Origin: Terriglobia bacterium
Lineage (GTDB): Bacteria; Acidobacteriota; Terriglobia; JAIQFV01
Direction: 5' to 3'
Length of the DNA: 64,000 bases
Assembly: GCA_028716525.1 (NCBI GenBank)
Contig: JAQUPQ010000005.1
Location: 62,001-126,000, forward strand
Position numbers and translations under genes: made by a program. Positions 1-9,144 of this stretch are shown here, piece by piece; the stretch's first letter is position 1; every line of letters starts with the position of its first letter. A model generated the notes under the pieces. The model searched no databases. It had not been told where the DNA came from and saw only the letters and a list, made by a program, of their open reading frames with translations.

Positions 1-1147
1 CCACCAAGGCATTCAAGCTCAAGACCGCCATGGAACCGTTGAGCGTTCCCGGCTGAATGTTTCCCGGTTGATCTCCCAGGGCCAGAGCCGGCGGATTGGC
101 GGCAAACTCGCGTCCCAATCTCAAAATGGTTTCCACGGGGACACCGGTCACGTCAGCCGCCAGATTGGGCGGGTAGTCCCGCAAAACCGCCGTTGAAAAA
201 CCCGTATGCTTCCGGCCGGCCGCGTCGGTCCATTCGTCAAATCCAAAAGTTTGTTCGGACACAAAGGGTTCATTGAATCGTCGTTCTGAAATGATGACAT
301 GGGCGATGCCCAAAGCCAGGGCAGCCTCGGTTCCCGGTCGGATGGGAACCCATTCATCCGCCTTGGCGGCTGTGATGGAGAGCCGGGGCGAAATTTGGAC
401 GAACTTGGTTCGCTGTCCTTCCATGGCCCGCCACGAACCGAAAACATGTGCTGCATAAGCGGGAGAACCCCAACCCTCAAGCAGATTCACACCAAAACTC
501 AAAACGTAGCTGGCTTTCTTGAGATCGTAAGCCGGGGCGGCTTTTGCTCCCATCATGTAATGAGCGGCCAGGCTGGGGCCGTCCTGCACACCCGGGTAAG
601 GAAAATAGTTTGGAGATCCGATGGCTCCCAGGAATTGGCGCCAGAGACTCGTCGACACGCTCGCTCGGGCACCGTCGAGCACCGCTACTTGTTTTTCGCG
701 GCCGGCTTTCCTGAGGGACAGCAACCGGTCTGCGACGCGCTCGACCGCCTGGTCCCACGAAATCGGTTCCCATCGCCCCGACCCCTTCTTGGATTGCCAG
801 AGCGGCTGTCGAAGGCGGTCGGGATGATAAAGCGCCTGAAGGAGGCCCTGTCCTTTCGGGCAGACTCCGCCTCGATTGATGGGATGGTTGGAATTTCCCA
901 CTACTTTGACGGCACGCTTGCCGATCATGCGAATCATGAGGCCACAGCCTCCAGCACAAGCTTGGCACGTGGTCGCGACCCAGCGTTCCGGGCCGCGCGG
1001 GGGACGTCGATCCACCGTCAAAGCATGAGACAGTGTGCTGATGCCTTTTAACGTCACACCAGCGGCTGCCGTTCCGACGGCGGCGCCTCCGGCAAGTCGG
1101 AAGAAGTCACGGCGATTGAAATCTCCGAGTAATTTTTCGGGTTTCAT
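1..1147 (-). CDS. Tat-exported molybdopterin oxidoreductase (MopB/CISM family), 3' end beyond the window
   Basis: The first 382 residues are present and the gene continues past the left edge. A twin-arginine leader (NRRDFFRLAGG, residues about 11-21) is followed by a [4Fe-4S] motif CQACAGGCG with a fourth cysteine in GGVCPKGQ, as in complex iron-sulfur molybdoenzymes. After that comes the start of the bis-MGD binding domain. Its ATG overlaps the stop of the upstream tetraheme cytochrome gene (ATGA), so the two are translationally coupled. With a pentaheme cytochrome just upstream, the order resembles the quinol/cytochrome modules Qrc and alternative complex III. The expected FeS and NrfD-type subunits would lie left of position 1. 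A respiratory reductase or oxidase of another substrate is equally possible from this fragment, so the substrate is unknown. Confidence 0.88.
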   Translation of the reverse strand, partial: MKPEKLLGDFNRRDFFRLAGGAAVGTAAAGVTLKGISTLSHALTVDRRPPRGPERWVATTCQACAGGCGLMIRMIGKRAVKVVGNSNHPINRGGVCPKGQGLLQALYHPDRLRQPLWQSKKGSGRWEPISWDQAVERVADRLLSLRKAGREKQVAVLDGARASVSTSLWRQFLGAIGSPNYFPYPGVQDGPSLAAHYMMGAKAAPAYDLKKASYVLSFGVNLLEGWGSPAYAAHVFGSWRAMEGQRTKFVQISPRLSITAAKADEWVPIRPGTEAALALGIAHVIISERRFNEPFVSEQTFGFDEWTDAAGRKHTGFSTAVLRDYPPNLAADVTGVPVETILRLGREFAANPPALALGDQPGNIQPGTLNGSMAVLSLNALV

Positions 1148-2472
1148 GATTTCTTCCTTCCCGGCTTCGAAGGTTCGTCTGGAACCGGGGCTTCCAGAAA
1201 CCTGATGAGATTCTCTATCTCCTCGCGACGCAACGAAGGCCATTCAATCTTTTGTTGCTGCATGTGTTCCAACATGGAGGGTCCATGATTCCACAGGGCA
1301 GCCGCGAGACGGGTCAGTGAAAGCTCTCCTTGCCAGTCTTTGAGATTGGGCCCGACTCCTGCGGGACCGGAGCCCAAGGTATGACAGCCCGCACATCCCT
1401 TGTTCTGAAAAACCTGTTTCCCTTCTTTGCCGTTTCCTGAAATTTCAAAATATCGGGAAGAAAAAAGATAGGAGATGAGATCCGCCATCTCCTTGTCGGA
1501 GAAGAGGGGCTGTTTCATCCCGAGGCTTTGCATGCGCTCGGCCATACGGGGGGCGTGATTCCACATCAATCCCGCAAATTGACCGACCGTTCGAGGCAGG
1601 GCGGCTCGCCCCAATTCCGGCGCTCCGACGGATTTCACTGCGGTGGTGTGAACGGATTTATGGCATTGTGAACATCCCTTGGACTGAAACAACGACTTTC
1701 CAGCAACGGGATCGGCAGGACGAATGTAGACGAGGTTACCTGCCTCGCTGGATTGGGTCCTGACATAAGCGATGAGATTGACCATGTCATTCTCCTGGAA
1801 CTGCGGCCAGGTCAGTCCCTGCCGTGTCATCTCCTTCCTCATTCCAGCGGCGTGGTTCCACATGGTCTGGGCCCACTGCACGGCGTTTCGAAGATTGGTC
1901 CAACGCTCGAGGTCAGGGCCGATCCGTCCACCTTTTGAACCGCTCATTCCCTGAATGGAGTGACATCGAGAGCAACTTTTGCTGGCGAAGACTTGGCGCC
2001 CCATTTCGGGATTTCCCGGATCGTCGAAGGAACGAATGGACAGAAGGAAGGCGAACAGATCCGTCATTTCGCTTTCTTCGAAGTGGGGGGCCGGCAATTG
2101 CTCAATTCGCATTTTTTCCCACATGCGAGGAGCGTGATTCCACATTTCAGCAACCAGTTGTGAAGCGCTGGTGTACGAGGCGGGAGATCGGGCCAGGTCG
2201 GGAGCGCTCCGTCCTCCCTCTCCTTGGATGGCGTGGCAACGAATGCAACCCTTCTCCGTAAACACACGGAGCCCGGTCCGGGGATTGCCGGGGAGGAAAT
2301 AAGAACTCTCCCCACCGCTCCCTTTAGCGGCGGCGATGGCTATTCCAAACATCGTGCAAAAAAGCACCAAAACGCAGAGCTTTTCAAACAGCCGTCGAGC
2401 TGGCGCTCTCTGCTTATCAGTTTTAGGAATGATCACGAGCCACCTCTTCTTGAACCTGTCCGGGGAAAACAT
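1144..2472 (-). CDS. Four-repeat tetraheme c-type cytochrome (second paralogue)
   Basis: This 442-residue protein has an N-terminal hydrophobic anchor or signal (residues about 32-50) and four tandem domains of roughly 95 residues. Each domain carries one CxxCH haem site (first at about 76-80: CIRCH; then CSRCH, CSQCH, CAGCH). Each ends with a conserved MWNHxPxM-type tract and an E-x-x-(D/N)-L-(I/F) helix. It is a clear paralogue of the product of 3114-4358 and probably acts as a periplasmic or membrane-anchored electron wire. The start has an AGAGGAAAGA ribosome site. It lies between the pentaheme cytochrome gene and the molybdopterin oxidoreductase gene, overlapping the latter by 4 bases. 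The domains look like mono-haem class I cytochromes; the electron partner is inferred from context only. Confidence 0.9.
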   Translation of the reverse strand: MFSPDRFKKRWLVIIPKTDKQRAPARRLFEKLCVLVLFCTMFGIAIAAAKGSGGESSYFLPGNPRTGLRVFTEKGCIRCHAIQGEGGRSAPDLARSPASYTSASQLVAEMWNHAPRMWEKMRIEQLPAPHFEESEMTDLFAFLLSIRSFDDPGNPEMGRQVFASKSCSRCHSIQGMSGSKGGRIGPDLERWTNLRNAVQWAQTMWNHAAGMRKEMTRQGLTWPQFQENDMVNLIAYVRTQSSEAGNLVYIRPADPVAGKSLFQSKGCSQCHKSVHTTAVKSVGAPELGRAALPRTVGQFAGLMWNHAPRMAERMQSLGMKQPLFSDKEMADLISYLFSSRYFEISGNGKEGKQVFQNKGCAGCHTLGSGPAGVGPNLKDWQGELSLTRLAAALWNHGPSMLEHMQQQKIEWPSLRREEIENLIRFLEAPVPDEPSKPGRKKS

Positions 2473-2496
2473 TCTTTCCTCTGCCTGTCACGGGTC

Positions 2497-3051
2497 TCAT
2501 CGATGACAACCGTAACAATTGGTGTAGGCATGCATCTTCTGGTGGCAGTCGAGACATCGGGACATCGAAAAAGTCACGGCTGGGCGCACCGGCGGGCGGA
2601 TACTTTCACCGATGCCTCCATGGCACACGGAACACTCCAAATGCGCCAAGCGGGCATGGCGGCGATGTGAAAAATAGACGTCTTGAGGAAGACGAGTCAC
2701 TTGGATCCATGCCAGCTCATTCCCGGCAGCCGCCAGCGTTCGAATTTTTTCTTCTTCCTTGCTCTGTGTTAAAGGAGCCTCGTGACAACCGAGGCACACG
2801 GACATCTGCGGCAAGCCGGCCTCGGCCTGGTCCAAAGCTCCGCTATGACAGTCGGTGCAGTTCAGGCCCGCTTCTTTATGTTTAGAGTGATTGAACTGGA
2901 TGGGTTGTGGTCCTGAAGAAACTACCCACCGGGACAGAGTAAACATCCCACCTATAAAGAACACCACCAATCCCAGGAAGAAGTAACGGCTGCGGAAAAA
3001 ACTCTTAAGACCCGCCTGGCCCGGAGAGTTCAGAGAATGATGACTCATCAC
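2497..3051 (-). CDS. Membrane-anchored pentaheme cytochrome (ActA/QrcA/cytochrome c3-like)
   Basis: This 184-residue protein has one N-terminal membrane segment (about residues 22-45) and five CxxCH sites (CTDCH, CLGCH, CSVCH, CLDCH, CYGCH). It also has an early FNHSKH motif and a later FSHRRHA motif that can supply distal haem ligands, as in class III-type cytochromes. In ActABC- and Qrc-type complexes a multihaem subunit of this kind passes electrons between the molybdopterin-like subunit and periplasmic carriers. Its place two genes upstream of such a subunit supports that role by inference. The open frame begins at GTG 3051, with an ATG immediately after at 3048; either could be used. It sits 24 bases upstream of the next cytochrome gene. 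Confidence 0.86.
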   Translation of the reverse strand: MMSHHSLNSPGQAGLKSFFRSRYFFLGLVVFFIGGMFTLSRWVVSSGPQPIQFNHSKHKEAGLNCTDCHSGALDQAEAGLPQMSVCLGCHEAPLTQSKEEEKIRTLAAAGNELAWIQVTRLPQDVYFSHRRHARLAHLECSVCHGGIGESIRPPVRPAVTFSMSRCLDCHQKMHAYTNCYGCHR

Positions 3052-3113
3052 AACGTCGGCAAGCCCCCTCTTATGAATTCAAATCAACTCCGATGAGATT
3101 TCCCTCTTGAGTT

Positions 3114-4358
3114 TCAAAGTTTTGACGAGTTCAGGAACGCGATCAGATTGGCCATGTCATTCCCTTGAAATTTTGGCCACGGGATATTTTGTTGTTGCGC
3201 CCGGGCATACATTTGAGGACCGTGTTGCCACATGGTGTAGGCCATTCGAACGACGGAGAATTTTCCTTTAAGCTGTTGGATGGCGGGCCCCCCTTTGCCG
3301 CCCTGGCCGTTCTCGCCGTGACACATGGCGCAACCTTTTTTCTTATAGACCTCATCCCCGCTCTGGACGTTTCCCGGATCATCGAAGTAGTGAATGGTAT
3401 AGAGATAAGCAATGAGATCGGGCATTTCCCGGCCCTCAAACCGGGGCCGTTCGATTCCCTTGGATTTCATGATCTGCCACATTTCGGGCGAATGATTCCA
3501 CATCCATCCGCCCAGTTGGGTGACCTTGTGGGGAACCTTTTGATTTTGTCCCAAATCCGGCCCGATCTTTCCGCCCTCCCCGTCGACCGCGTGGCACACA
3601 ATGCATCCTTTTTCACGGAAGATTTCCTGTCCATGAGCCGAGTCTGCCGGAAACACTTCAAAACCCTGACGCACGCCGGCGTTCATGTTTTGGACATAGC
3701 TCAACAGGTCCACCATTTCGTTATCTTCAAACTTAGGCCAGGGCAGGTGCTTCTGCCGAATCAACTCTTCCATGCGAGGGGCATGATTCCACATCTCCTG
3801 CGCCCAAATGAAGGGCAGCTGTAAAGAGGGATTGTTCGCCAGATCCGGGCCCACGCGCGCACCCTGACCCTGGATGGCATGACATTGAATACATCCTTTG
3901 CTCGAAAAGACTTCCGCACCGTGATCCGGATTTCCGTTTTCATTCACGTACCGGATGGTATAGAGGAAGGCGAACAGGTTCGTGACTTCCGTTTCGCTGA
4001 GGCGCGGATACTCGAGTTTTTCGTCTCCCATGCGTTTCCACATATCAGGCGCGTGATTCCACATGGCGGTCGCCAGTTCGTTCAAGCTCAAGTTCTCGTT
4101 GGGCATTTCTGCCAGATCACGCGCTTTTCCTCCGCCCTGACTTCCCCCGACACCCGCGATGGCATGGCAGCGACCACAGCCCTTGTCGGAAAAAACGCGT
4201 CCACCCTCGTGGGGATCTCCGGCCATGAAAGTACTCAAGGCGCGGTCATTTCGATTCCGCAACTCCCTCCCATACTTCAACACGAGAACGAACAGCAGAA
4301 GCGCAACAACGGCAGCCGCCGCCCAAAAAAGAAATTCCTTCTTTCGCCAGGATTCCAT
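3114..4358 (-). CDS. Four-repeat tetraheme c-type cytochrome (first paralogue)
   Basis: This 414-residue protein has a single N-terminal membrane helix (residues about 10-30) and four tandem mono-haem domains about 97 residues apart: CGRCH at 61-65, then CIQCH, CIVCH and CAMCH. Every domain repeats the pattern G-x-x-(V/I)-(F/Y)-x-x-K-G-C-x-x-C-H, then MWNHxPxM or MWQHGPQM, then PxF and an E/D-M-x-(D/N)-L helix. The start is fixed by AGGAGGTC placed 5 bases before ATG 4358. It belongs to the electron-transfer operon and is a paralogue of 1144-2472. The repeated WNH tract is the strongest family mark; I do not know a named family with four such copies. Confidence 0.9.
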   Translation of the reverse strand: MESWRKKEFLFWAAAAVVALLLFVLVLKYGRELRNRNDRALSTFMAGDPHEGGRVFSDKGCGRCHAIAGVGGSQGGGKARDLAEMPNENLSLNELATAMWNHAPDMWKRMGDEKLEYPRLSETEVTNLFAFLYTIRYVNENGNPDHGAEVFSSKGCIQCHAIQGQGARVGPDLANNPSLQLPFIWAQEMWNHAPRMEELIRQKHLPWPKFEDNEMVDLLSYVQNMNAGVRQGFEVFPADSAHGQEIFREKGCIVCHAVDGEGGKIGPDLGQNQKVPHKVTQLGGWMWNHSPEMWQIMKSKGIERPRFEGREMPDLIAYLYTIHYFDDPGNVQSGDEVYKKKGCAMCHGENGQGGKGGPAIQQLKGKFSVVRMAYTMWQHGPQMYARAQQQNIPWPKFQGNDMANLIAFLNSSKL

Positions 4359-4402
4359 GGATGACCTCCTGACTACAACCGATGTGGCTACCCGAACGAA
4401 TG

Positions 4403-5005
4403 TCAGTGGCGATACTTCAACGCCAAGTGTTGGTGGGTACCTTGCGCTTTGCGCTGTTCAAAATTGAAATGCCCGCTCTTCTTCGCAAACGGACTTTTGT
4501 CGTTATGGCAATTCAGACACGTTCCCGTATTGGGAATCACGAGCCCCGCCGCCATCACCGTTTCACGTTTGAATTCCTTGTTCTGAAGACTCATCAAACT
4601 CGGTTTGAGATAGGCATCGCCGGCGCCATGACACATCTCGCATTGAACTCCCGCCAGTTGCGGGGTGCTTTCGATGGTTTTGAAACCGCCGGGCTGGTTG
4701 TAGCCGGTCGTATGGCAAGACAGGCACAAAGAATCGTGGGTGTAGTCCTTTTGTGGATCGAGACCCACCGACTTCTTTTCCGCCGTCCGAGCACCCGGCT
4801 TCAGCAGGTCAAAAGCATTCGCCATCTTGGTGGTTTTCCACGACTCCGCCTGTTGCAAATGACAGGGCCGGCATCGGCCCGCGCCGACATAAGAACCGGT
4901 GACACGTGAGGGGACAAAGACGGCCAGCAGGGCCATCAAGCCCAGCCAGGGTAAGAGCGCTGTGCCGTGCTTCCTCATTCGATTCATCGCACAAGGTCTG
5001 TGCAT
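4403..5005 (-). CDS. Periplasmic tetraheme cytochrome, cytochrome c554-like
   Basis: This 200-residue protein has a signal sequence (hydrophobic stretch at about 17-30) and four CxxCH sites: CRPCH, CLSCH, CEMCH, CLNCH. The spacing and the SWKTTKMANAFDLL segment after the first haem, where K/H-rich helices surround haems, resemble the cytochrome c554/c' family of small multihaem periplasmic carriers. GGAGGAACGAA immediately before the ATG supports the start at 5005. It is the third gene of the operon, following the outer-membrane barrel by 72 bases. By inference it shuttles electrons between the inner-membrane cytochromes and the MtrA/MtrB-like conduit. Confidence 0.85.
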   Translation of the reverse strand: MHRPCAMNRMRKHGTALLPWLGLMALLAVFVPSRVTGSYVGAGRCRPCHLQQAESWKTTKMANAFDLLKPGARTAEKKSVGLDPQKDYTHDSLCLSCHTTGYNQPGGFKTIESTPQLAGVQCEMCHGAGDAYLKPSLMSLQNKEFKRETVMAAGLVIPNTGTCLNCHNDKSPFAKKSGHFNFEQRKAQGTHQHLALKYRH

Positions 5006-5077
5006 TTCGTTCCTCCGGAAAAATATTTAGTGCTTTGTGAAGCGGTGGTGCTCATAAAACAACAGTCCTGACGTAAT

Positions 5078-7762
5078 TTAGAACGTGTAGATCAGTGAAA
5101 CGCCTGCGGCATGAATTTTATAAGTGGGCACCCTTTCGTTCGTGGGGAGATAATTCGTACCCGTCCCGAACTGTAATCCCGCGTAAGCCCAGTCGGTATC
5201 CGAGAGCCGTTGGAACATATAAAACACTCGAAGCGAAGCCGCTTTGGTGAGCGTGTAGGTGAAACTCGGCCGCAGCGTGATTTCGTCGTTTCTGAGCGTC
5301 GGGTAATTAGTGGCCGGAATGAAAAATACGGCCGGCGTCCCGGCGGGCAAGGGGGGGGCCGGCGCTGCCTGGGCAAAAGGATTGTTGACGTAGCTCCCGC
5401 CATTGACTGCGGTGTCGGTCCGTGCGCGCGTGTACACGGCCTCGCCCGTCAATTCGAGCTTTCCGGACATCAAATTCTTCATTCGGATGACGAAGCCGGC
5501 GGAATCGATCTTGTCACGGCTATTTTTGGACCAGTTCAGGCACGGATCCATCTTGGCGTTGGCATTTCGCGCTGCGATCGTCGTGAAGCAGCCGCCTGAA
5601 ATGATCGTGTTGCCCGCTTGACCTTGAAATGTCGCGGTGCTGTTGCTGCCATAAGCATCGCCTGCCGTGAGATAACGCTGGTTGTCATAGGTATAGAACA
5701 GATCCGCAACCAAGTTATCACTCGCCACATACGTGAGATCGACACTTGCCGCCCAACTGGTTGCTTTCTGCAAACCGTAGATCGAATCCATGTAATCGTC
5801 GAAGTTAAAATCCCCGGTGCTCTGCAGCGAGAACTTTTCCGACGCTTGCCAATCCAGGGAGGAGCGCACCTTGTGGCGATTTCGATCGGCCACCATATAC
5901 CTTCTCATGCCCACCAATTCATTGATGTTGTTGCGGCTGCCGTAGAGTGACTGCGGCACAATGTTGTTGTTGGGTGAAAAAATGGAGGCGTTGCCGGTGA
6001 GGGGCGCGGGGGGTAAGCCCGCCAAGGGGCCGAACCCGGTAAGCCCCGTCGCGGTCAGGTAGCCCAAAACGCTTGTTGTTGCGCCGCCCGCAGGCACAAA
6101 GTTGGCCATGGGCACCAGCGCCAGGAAAGCATCCTCGTCATATTTGCCCCTGCGCCAGGAATAGGCATAACCCAATCGGGCGTTAAAATTCCCCACCCTG
6201 CTGGTGCGCCACTCCGCTCGCAGCGTGTTTTCATTGGTTACCGGGGCGTCTGCACAATTGATCCACGAGTCCGTGCAGCTGCGGCCGATTCTTTGCCAGT
6301 CATATCCGGCCTCGAGATATTGCCTCTTGCCCACGGAACGCTCACCTTGCAAGTTGAGCTGGTTGACCTGTCTGCTGTAGGCGCGATTGTTATAAATGTT
6401 GGTATTGCTTCCCAGGTTCGCCGGGAGTCCGTCGATGCCGGCAAAGGGTGAGACGCCGCTCTTTGATTCGTTCGCATCCTGGAATAGAAAGATGTTGACC
6501 GGGGTTTGATTGTCACGGTTGTCGAATTTATAGGCTGCGCTGAAGTTCCATTTCTTGCTCGGGCTTGCTGTCAGCTTGGCGTTCACCTTGCTTGAGACCA
6601 CCAACCCGTTGAGTGAAGCGACCGGCAGGCCGAAGGCCAGCTGTCCGTTGGACGCGGTCGAGGGATCCAGAAAAGTGTCGTTTTGTGTGCTGCGGCCGTA
6701 AGATCCGGTCACGACCAGCTTGATCTTGGGTGAAATCTTATAGCCCAAGCTCAAATTGAACTGATTGAATTGATTGCTGGGAGCGCTCGCCATAGTTGCA
6801 GACTTGGTCGGATCGTTCACATCCTGCCAGGTCATGGACTTGACGTGGTTGTTGAAGAACGAACCGTAATAACCGAACGTCACGAAGACTTTTTTGAGCT
6901 TGTAAATGACACTGGCGCTGGCCTGTTCCGTATCCCAGTCCACGCGATCGGGCATGATGATGGCATTCTCACTGACCTGAGATGAAACGGCACCCAGCGC
7001 CTTGACGCCCTCCTTGTGCTCATGGCTGAAGCTCACGGGGATATCCCAATGCAGGTCGGGGCTATAACTGAACCCGGCATCAATTCGGGTGCGCTTGGTC
7101 TTGAGATCGACATTGTGAAAAGCAGGAACGTCGGCCGCCCGTATATTCGCCAGGGCCGCCAGCTGATCGGCCGTGGGTGGAGTCAATACGCCGTTTTTGA
7201 TAACGCTCCCCGTACCCGCAATCGGATCGAACGACCGAAAATTCACGGCGGTGGAACTGACCTGCGGCACCTTGGGGGCAATCCAATTCGACGGCAGAGT
7301 CAGGCTATTGGTACCGGCGCCCAGGTATGGCGTCTGGAAAGTGTCCGAGCGGTTCGCGAGAATTTCCTCGTAACCTATATTGAATCGAAACTGGCCCTGC
7401 TTTCCGAACTCGGCGAACACAAAGCGAGTTCCGAGACCGAGATTGGTTCCGCGGAGGCGCCAGCGCCAGGTACCATCGCTGTCATAGGCAGCCCCGCCTC
7501 GTAGGTCGAAAAAGCCGATGCCGAAGGGGCCTTGATTCTGCAGGCCGTTGTATTCACCAAACTTGAAGGAGTTGTTGCTGACACCGCCAATACCGGCTTC
7601 AACTTTGTTGGTGGGCGTGGTCTGACTCGTCGCAGTGGTTTGCGCCGGTGAGTTCACACCAACGCCGGCCAGTACGGCTGACATCAGAACGAGGGCGATA
7701 AGCGTGCCGCGCAAAACCTGAAGCGAACGGGCCACGTGTTTATTTGTAAGGGTTTCCTTCAT
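5078..7762 (-). CDS. MtrB/PioB-family outer-membrane beta-barrel of a porin-cytochrome conduit
   Basis: This 894-residue protein has a signal peptide (hydrophobic part about residues 18-36). It then has the family entry motif VSNNSFKFGEYNGLQNQG, followed by many alternating amphipathic strands and a terminal strand ending SLIYTF, the aromatic end expected of an outer-membrane barrel. MtrB/PioB proteins sheath a decahaem cytochrome and let electrons cross the outer membrane. Here the partner cytochrome gene lies 27 bases upstream. At 894 residues it is longer than MtrB (about 700) and close to or longer than PioB. GGGAAGGATG precedes the start. No extracellular MtrC-like cytochrome or lipoprotein is visible in the window, so it may be a PioAB/MtoAB-type oxidation conduit or have its surface partner elsewhere. 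Confidence 0.93.
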   Translation of the reverse strand: MKETLTNKHVARSLQVLRGTLIALVLMSAVLAGVGVNSPAQTTATSQTTPTNKVEAGIGGVSNNSFKFGEYNGLQNQGPFGIGFFDLRGGAAYDSDGTWRWRLRGTNLGLGTRFVFAEFGKQGQFRFNIGYEEILANRSDTFQTPYLGAGTNSLTLPSNWIAPKVPQVSSTAVNFRSFDPIAGTGSVIKNGVLTPPTADQLAALANIRAADVPAFHNVDLKTKRTRIDAGFSYSPDLHWDIPVSFSHEHKEGVKALGAVSSQVSENAIIMPDRVDWDTEQASASVIYKLKKVFVTFGYYGSFFNNHVKSMTWQDVNDPTKSATMASAPSNQFNQFNLSLGYKISPKIKLVVTGSYGRSTQNDTFLDPSTASNGQLAFGLPVASLNGLVVSSKVNAKLTASPSKKWNFSAAYKFDNRDNQTPVNIFLFQDANESKSGVSPFAGIDGLPANLGSNTNIYNNRAYSRQVNQLNLQGERSVGKRQYLEAGYDWQRIGRSCTDSWINCADAPVTNENTLRAEWRTSRVGNFNARLGYAYSWRRGKYDEDAFLALVPMANFVPAGGATTSVLGYLTATGLTGFGPLAGLPPAPLTGNASIFSPNNNIVPQSLYGSRNNINELVGMRRYMVADRNRHKVRSSLDWQASEKFSLQSTGDFNFDDYMDSIYGLQKATSWAASVDLTYVASDNLVADLFYTYDNQRYLTAGDAYGSNSTATFQGQAGNTIISGGCFTTIAARNANAKMDPCLNWSKNSRDKIDSAGFVIRMKNLMSGKLELTGEAVYTRARTDTAVNGGSYVNNPFAQAAPAPPLPAGTPAVFFIPATNYPTLRNDEITLRPSFTYTLTKAASLRVFYMFQRLSDTDWAYAGLQFGTGTNYLPTNERVPTYKIHAAGVSLIYTF

Positions 7763-7789
7763 GATTGCATCCTTCCCGATTCAGTGAGG

Positions 7790-8746
7790 TCATCGCTGAA
7801 ACTTGGCACCGGCCGGATGATTCGAGCCGTGTATGAGTGAGTGACAATTCAAGCAGCCTCGGGCATTTCCCTGAGCCGGTGGGCTCTGGCTCGCCAGCGG
7901 GAGTTGGCCATTGACCGTTGTCACGTTTCCGGTGGGCAGGTTGGCACCGCTATAAAGATTTTTGCCGTGGTCACCGCTGTGACAGCTTTGACACAGCATC
8001 GGTGACCGCATCTTCAAGAGTGGGGTTATGTTCGAACCGTGGGGCGTGTGGCAGTTGGTGCAATCGTCGACCGCCGGGGCGTGCTCCCAAAGAAAGGGAC
8101 CGCGCTTTTCCGCATGACACGTGTAGCAGGTCTCGTTCACCGAATCCTTCACGAGCAACGTGGGACCATTGGAACCGTGCGGATTGTGGCAATTGGAGCA
8201 TGTCACTTTGCCTTCCAGGATGGGGTGCCTCGAAAAACGATGAATTTGCGCGCGCTGAGCTTTGTGGCAGGCAAAGCAGACTTCGGGCTGGGTCAGTTTG
8301 TTGAATACCCGCTGCTCCACGGGGTGTGACTCGTGGCAATCGGTGCAGGCGACGCCGTGGGATTCATGCGCGCTGCCCGACCAGTTCGTCCGGGGAAGAA
8401 CGCGAGACTCGTGGCAGCTGAGACAGGCTCCGTTTCTCGCCTCCACCGACGACACACCTTTCCACTTGGTACGGAAAACAATGTCCGCCGGCTTTGCCGT
8501 CGGATCCTTCAGGTGTTCGAGGCTCTCACCGTGGCAGGATTGGCAGCCGGGCGTTCGTGAATCGCCCTTTACGCCGTGCTTGGTCTGATAGATGGTGAGG
8601 ATCGGCACCTTCCAATTCTCATCGTGGCAGGTGGTGCATTTCTTATCGCCATCAAGAGACCGGTCTACTTCGGCTCTTACCGGAATAACCCCGAGAAGAC
8701 CAATAGCGAGCGCGCACAGCGCAAAAACATGATGCGGGATTTTCAT
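7790..8746 (-). CDS. DmsE/MtrA-family decaheme c-type cytochrome
   Basis: About 318 residues with an N-terminal signal peptide and exactly ten CxxCH sites (CTTCH, CQSCH, CLSCH, CTDCH, CFACH, CSNCH, CYTCH, CTNCH, CQSCH, CLNCH). The repeated CxNCHxPHGSN tracts and the late SGDHGKNLYSG segment are typical of DmsE/MtrA proteins, which sit inside an MtrB-type barrel. I chose the ATG at 8746: it is preceded by AAGGACA and starts a normal signal peptide. The open frame extends 28 codons further upstream, but that part looks non-coding. It is the first gene of the operon, about 125 bases downstream of the predicted start point of the sigma-54 promoter. Confidence 0.95.
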   Translation of the reverse strand: MKIPHHVFALCALAIGLLGVIPVRAEVDRSLDGDKKCTTCHDENWKVPILTIYQTKHGVKGDSRTPGCQSCHGESLEHLKDPTAKPADIVFRTKWKGVSSVEARNGACLSCHESRVLPRTNWSGSAHESHGVACTDCHESHPVEQRVFNKLTQPEVCFACHKAQRAQIHRFSRHPILEGKVTCSNCHNPHGSNGPTLLVKDSVNETCYTCHAEKRGPFLWEHAPAVDDCTNCHTPHGSNITPLLKMRSPMLCQSCHSGDHGKNLYSGANLPTGNVTTVNGQLPLASQSPPAQGNARGCLNCHSLIHGSNHPAGAKFQR

Positions 8747-8881
8747 ATTATGTCCTTGTGTCGAGCGGTTCAGGAGAGTGCCTGATTTCGGGGCATGATT
8801 CACCCCCCAGAAGAAAGGCCAGAATTTCACAGAGAAGGAGCCTCCGGCGAAAACACATCAACAGAATTCCGCTCTTGAAGA

Positions 8882-8897
8882 TGCAAGTGTCGTGCCA
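8882..8897 (-). promoter_or_regulatory. Sigma-54 (RpoN) -24/-12 promoter of the cytochrome operon
   Basis: Reading the minus strand, the sequence is TGGCACGACACTTGCA. It matches the RpoN consensus TGGCACG-N4-TTGC(A/T) at every defined base, with correct spacing between the GG and GC elements. It lies about 135 bases upstream of the decahaem cytochrome ATG on the same strand. The next gene upstream encodes a sigma-54-dependent NtrC-family activator. The rest of 8747-9144 holds the presumed leader and the upstream region where activator sites should sit; I see no clear dyad there. Confidence 0.9.
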
Positions 8898-9144
8898 TTT
8901 GCTGCGCCGGCATCAGGCGGAGTGAAATCTCCATGGATTCATTTTGAAGGAGTGATTGTTTTCATGAAGCTATGAACGAGTCGAGGGGAATAATGAACGG
9001 TTTTTTAACGGAGGGAAAGTTGGGCCACCTTGGAAGTTCGGACCCGTGGTTGTACGAGAATCAGACACCCGGCGTTATCTTACTGAAAGTGAATGAATGC
9101 GACGATTGCCTGATTTTAGTACACGCACACAGCCGGGCGAAGGT

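Noticed and set aside
299-1051. Long plus-strand open frame
   Set aside because: It is antisense to the well-supported molybdopterin oxidoreductase gene, whose Tat and Fe-S motifs fix the coding strand.
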